Shown piece by piece: positions 62,231 through 64,000 of a DNA stretch of 64,000 nt. Origin of the DNA: Homalodisca vitripennis (taxonomy: Eukaryota > Arthropoda > Insecta > Hemiptera > Cicadellidae); assembly GCF_021130785.1 (NCBI RefSeq), contig NC_060208.1:170804501-170868500 (forward strand), read 5' to 3'. The notes under the pieces are model-generated. The model worked only from the letters and a program-made list of their open reading frames with translations. It had not been told where the DNA came from and did not search any database. The first letter of the stretch is position 1. Each line of letters starts with the position of its first letter. The position numbers and the translations under genes are program-made.

Positions 62231-64000
62231 CTGAACCAATTTATAATTTGTGCCAAAGTATTAAAGGTCAAACCAATTTAAACTCTTATTGGAAAATATC
62301 TGATATGGGAAAACAATGTTCAAAATATGACGTCCAATATACAAATGAAATGTTTCTAAGGTAAGGAGGAATGAATTGTCATAAAGTGACACTTAAGAAG
62401 GAAAATATATAGCTAAAATATAATCGTTGCATTAACATTATAGATTATTAACAACCCTGATTTTATATTCTTGACACAACTCAGATTTTGTTTTACCGAG
62501 AGCTTTTAAGGGGTACAGCTAGTCGGAAATCCGCAGCATTAAGGTCTAATGTACAATTATTATTACCTTTATGATAAATCATGAGAACTTTTGTTTTCAT
62601 TATTATGAGAGTGATTGATGATCTTTTGAGTAGACTCCCCTTTTCTTCTTTGAGTCAAAACCTAATTTAATACAAAATAAAGCCTCATTTAACAACCACA
62701 ATATTAATATATTGCCTGTTCAGAGATTCTATTAATACTAGAATCCTCCAGTAAATCCCAGCATAGACTGCTATTCAAGTGAATGTGAGATGGTTGTCTT
62801 GCAGTTTTTTATTTTAGATACAAGAAACAATAGCCGTCGCAATCTACAACAGGAAAAACGCTGACTTTGTCAGTGATCTTGCCTAATCATCATCAAGGCT
62901 TAATTGAGAAAAGATAAAACTAACTCAAGATTTATCGAGGAAGTAAGTATTGAGGTTGTAAGAATTAGATCACGAAACATATACAATTATTTATTGAAAT
63001 ATAATTAGTAAAATTACAAATATTATTAGTAACAATAACAATACTATATTTTTATTGAAGTAAAATCAATACTAATTCAACATTTCAGTAACTTGACATA
63101 TCAAGACCATAATTAGATAAAATATTATATAATGTAATATAATTATATACTATATAAAATATTATATAAATATTGTATAATAATACATGCCATACAAAGC
63201 ATAAGTTATTAATTTACTTATTTAATACCTTCTTATTAATTTCTTACTCATATCAATAAGAATGAAACAGTAAATCTTAAGTTGAATACTGACAGAACTG
63301 TTATACAAGGCACCTTCATATAATTGACAGTTTTATTATTAGATGAAGCCTCATAGTCCAGGAGCCAAAAACTACTTTGCATTGTAAAGTGACATAACCT
63401 TGGTTTTTTTCTTAAATCGATATCTACATTTTTCCTTATAAAATAAATCAATTGTCAACCAAGCTATTTTTCGGAGTAGGTCGAAATGAAAGTATAAAAA
63501 GGCTTCAAAATATATAAAGTTTTCCTCAGATATTTTTTTCAGCTCAATAAACTCAAAACTGTCAGACACACAAATAATAGTTATATCACTGTCAGACAAT
63601 TAGATAAATAGACTGAACTCACCACTTCTAAGGTCTATATCTAATTAGTTGACACTGATTTAACAATTACATATGTGTCTGATGTTGAGTGTAAAGCTAA
63701 GAAAAATATGATCTGAAAAATTATCATTCATATTTTTTAACTCTTGATATCATCCCATTTCGAACTCCACCAAAACAAGCACGACTATCAACTGGTGTCT
63801 TTCTTAGGGGAAATCTCTGCCAATTTCAATAACACCCCCGTTCTATGCTTGCACAATGCAAATTGGCTCTTGGATCCTACATGATCAGATGAACAGTGGA
63901 ATTTCAAATGATAGCAATCGGGCAATAGTTATGATTGGCCTAAAAAAAAAAAGTTACAGGAAGGGAGGAGGGTTAATAATAAGGTGAAAACACTAAAAGA
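62231..64000. other. AT-rich stretch without recognisable gene
   Basis: Short frames only (63248-63451 -, 63372-63599 -), with no domain, repeat or RNA gene recognised. Confidence 0.45.

Overview
This window is eukaryotic nuclear DNA, most likely from an insect and possibly a hemipteran. It is AT-rich, its two host genes are split by introns that follow GT-AG rules, and much of the rest is decayed transposons, LINE fragments and microsatellites. The species cannot be fixed from the sequence alone.

Two host genes can be reconstructed completely from exons. (1) A + strand gene for hydroxylysine kinase (HYKK/AGPHD1, an APH-fold kinase) has seven coding exons between 21639 and 36794 whose phases join into a 371-residue protein. 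A GC-rich stretch near 17.5-17.7 kb followed by a good splice donor at 17851 may be its promoter and 5' UTR exon. (2) A - strand gene for SDF2/SDF2L1, an ER-lumen MIR-domain protein, has five coding exons between 49775 and 39922 and encodes 228 residues ending in the ER-retention signal HTEL. Its first exon (signal peptide) is too short for a normal ORF scan and was found by matching splice phase. The two genes converge tail to tail with about 3.1 kb between their stop codons.

The left 17 kb holds no host gene that I recognise. It contains a 76-bp minisatellite (385-1080), a large fold-back element (2330-3213), dispersed repeats, and a PIF/Harbinger-type element with TAA target duplications (13145-14481) that carries a transposase remnant and an internal minisatellite of about 102-107 bp.

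The introns of both genes are full of insertions: a mariner-like element turned into a 1.5-kb fold-back with a SINE-like insert in its loop (HYKK intron 4), a decayed pogo/Tigger-like element (SDF2 intron 2), and an unclassified palindromic element with perfect 8-bp target duplications that landed 35 bp from an SDF2 splice acceptor (SDF2 intron 1).

Right of 50.6 kb the window is almost only transposons. A decayed CR1/Jockey-like LINE with a PHD-finger ORF1 (about 50655-58277) is split by a hAT element (51315-54571, target duplication GTGGAGTT). Beyond it lie an antisense LINE reverse-transcriptase remnant (58922-59965) and a 5'-truncated I/Loa-like LINE with an intact RNase H domain (60141-62218, 12-bp target duplication). 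The last 1.8 kb shows nothing recognisable.
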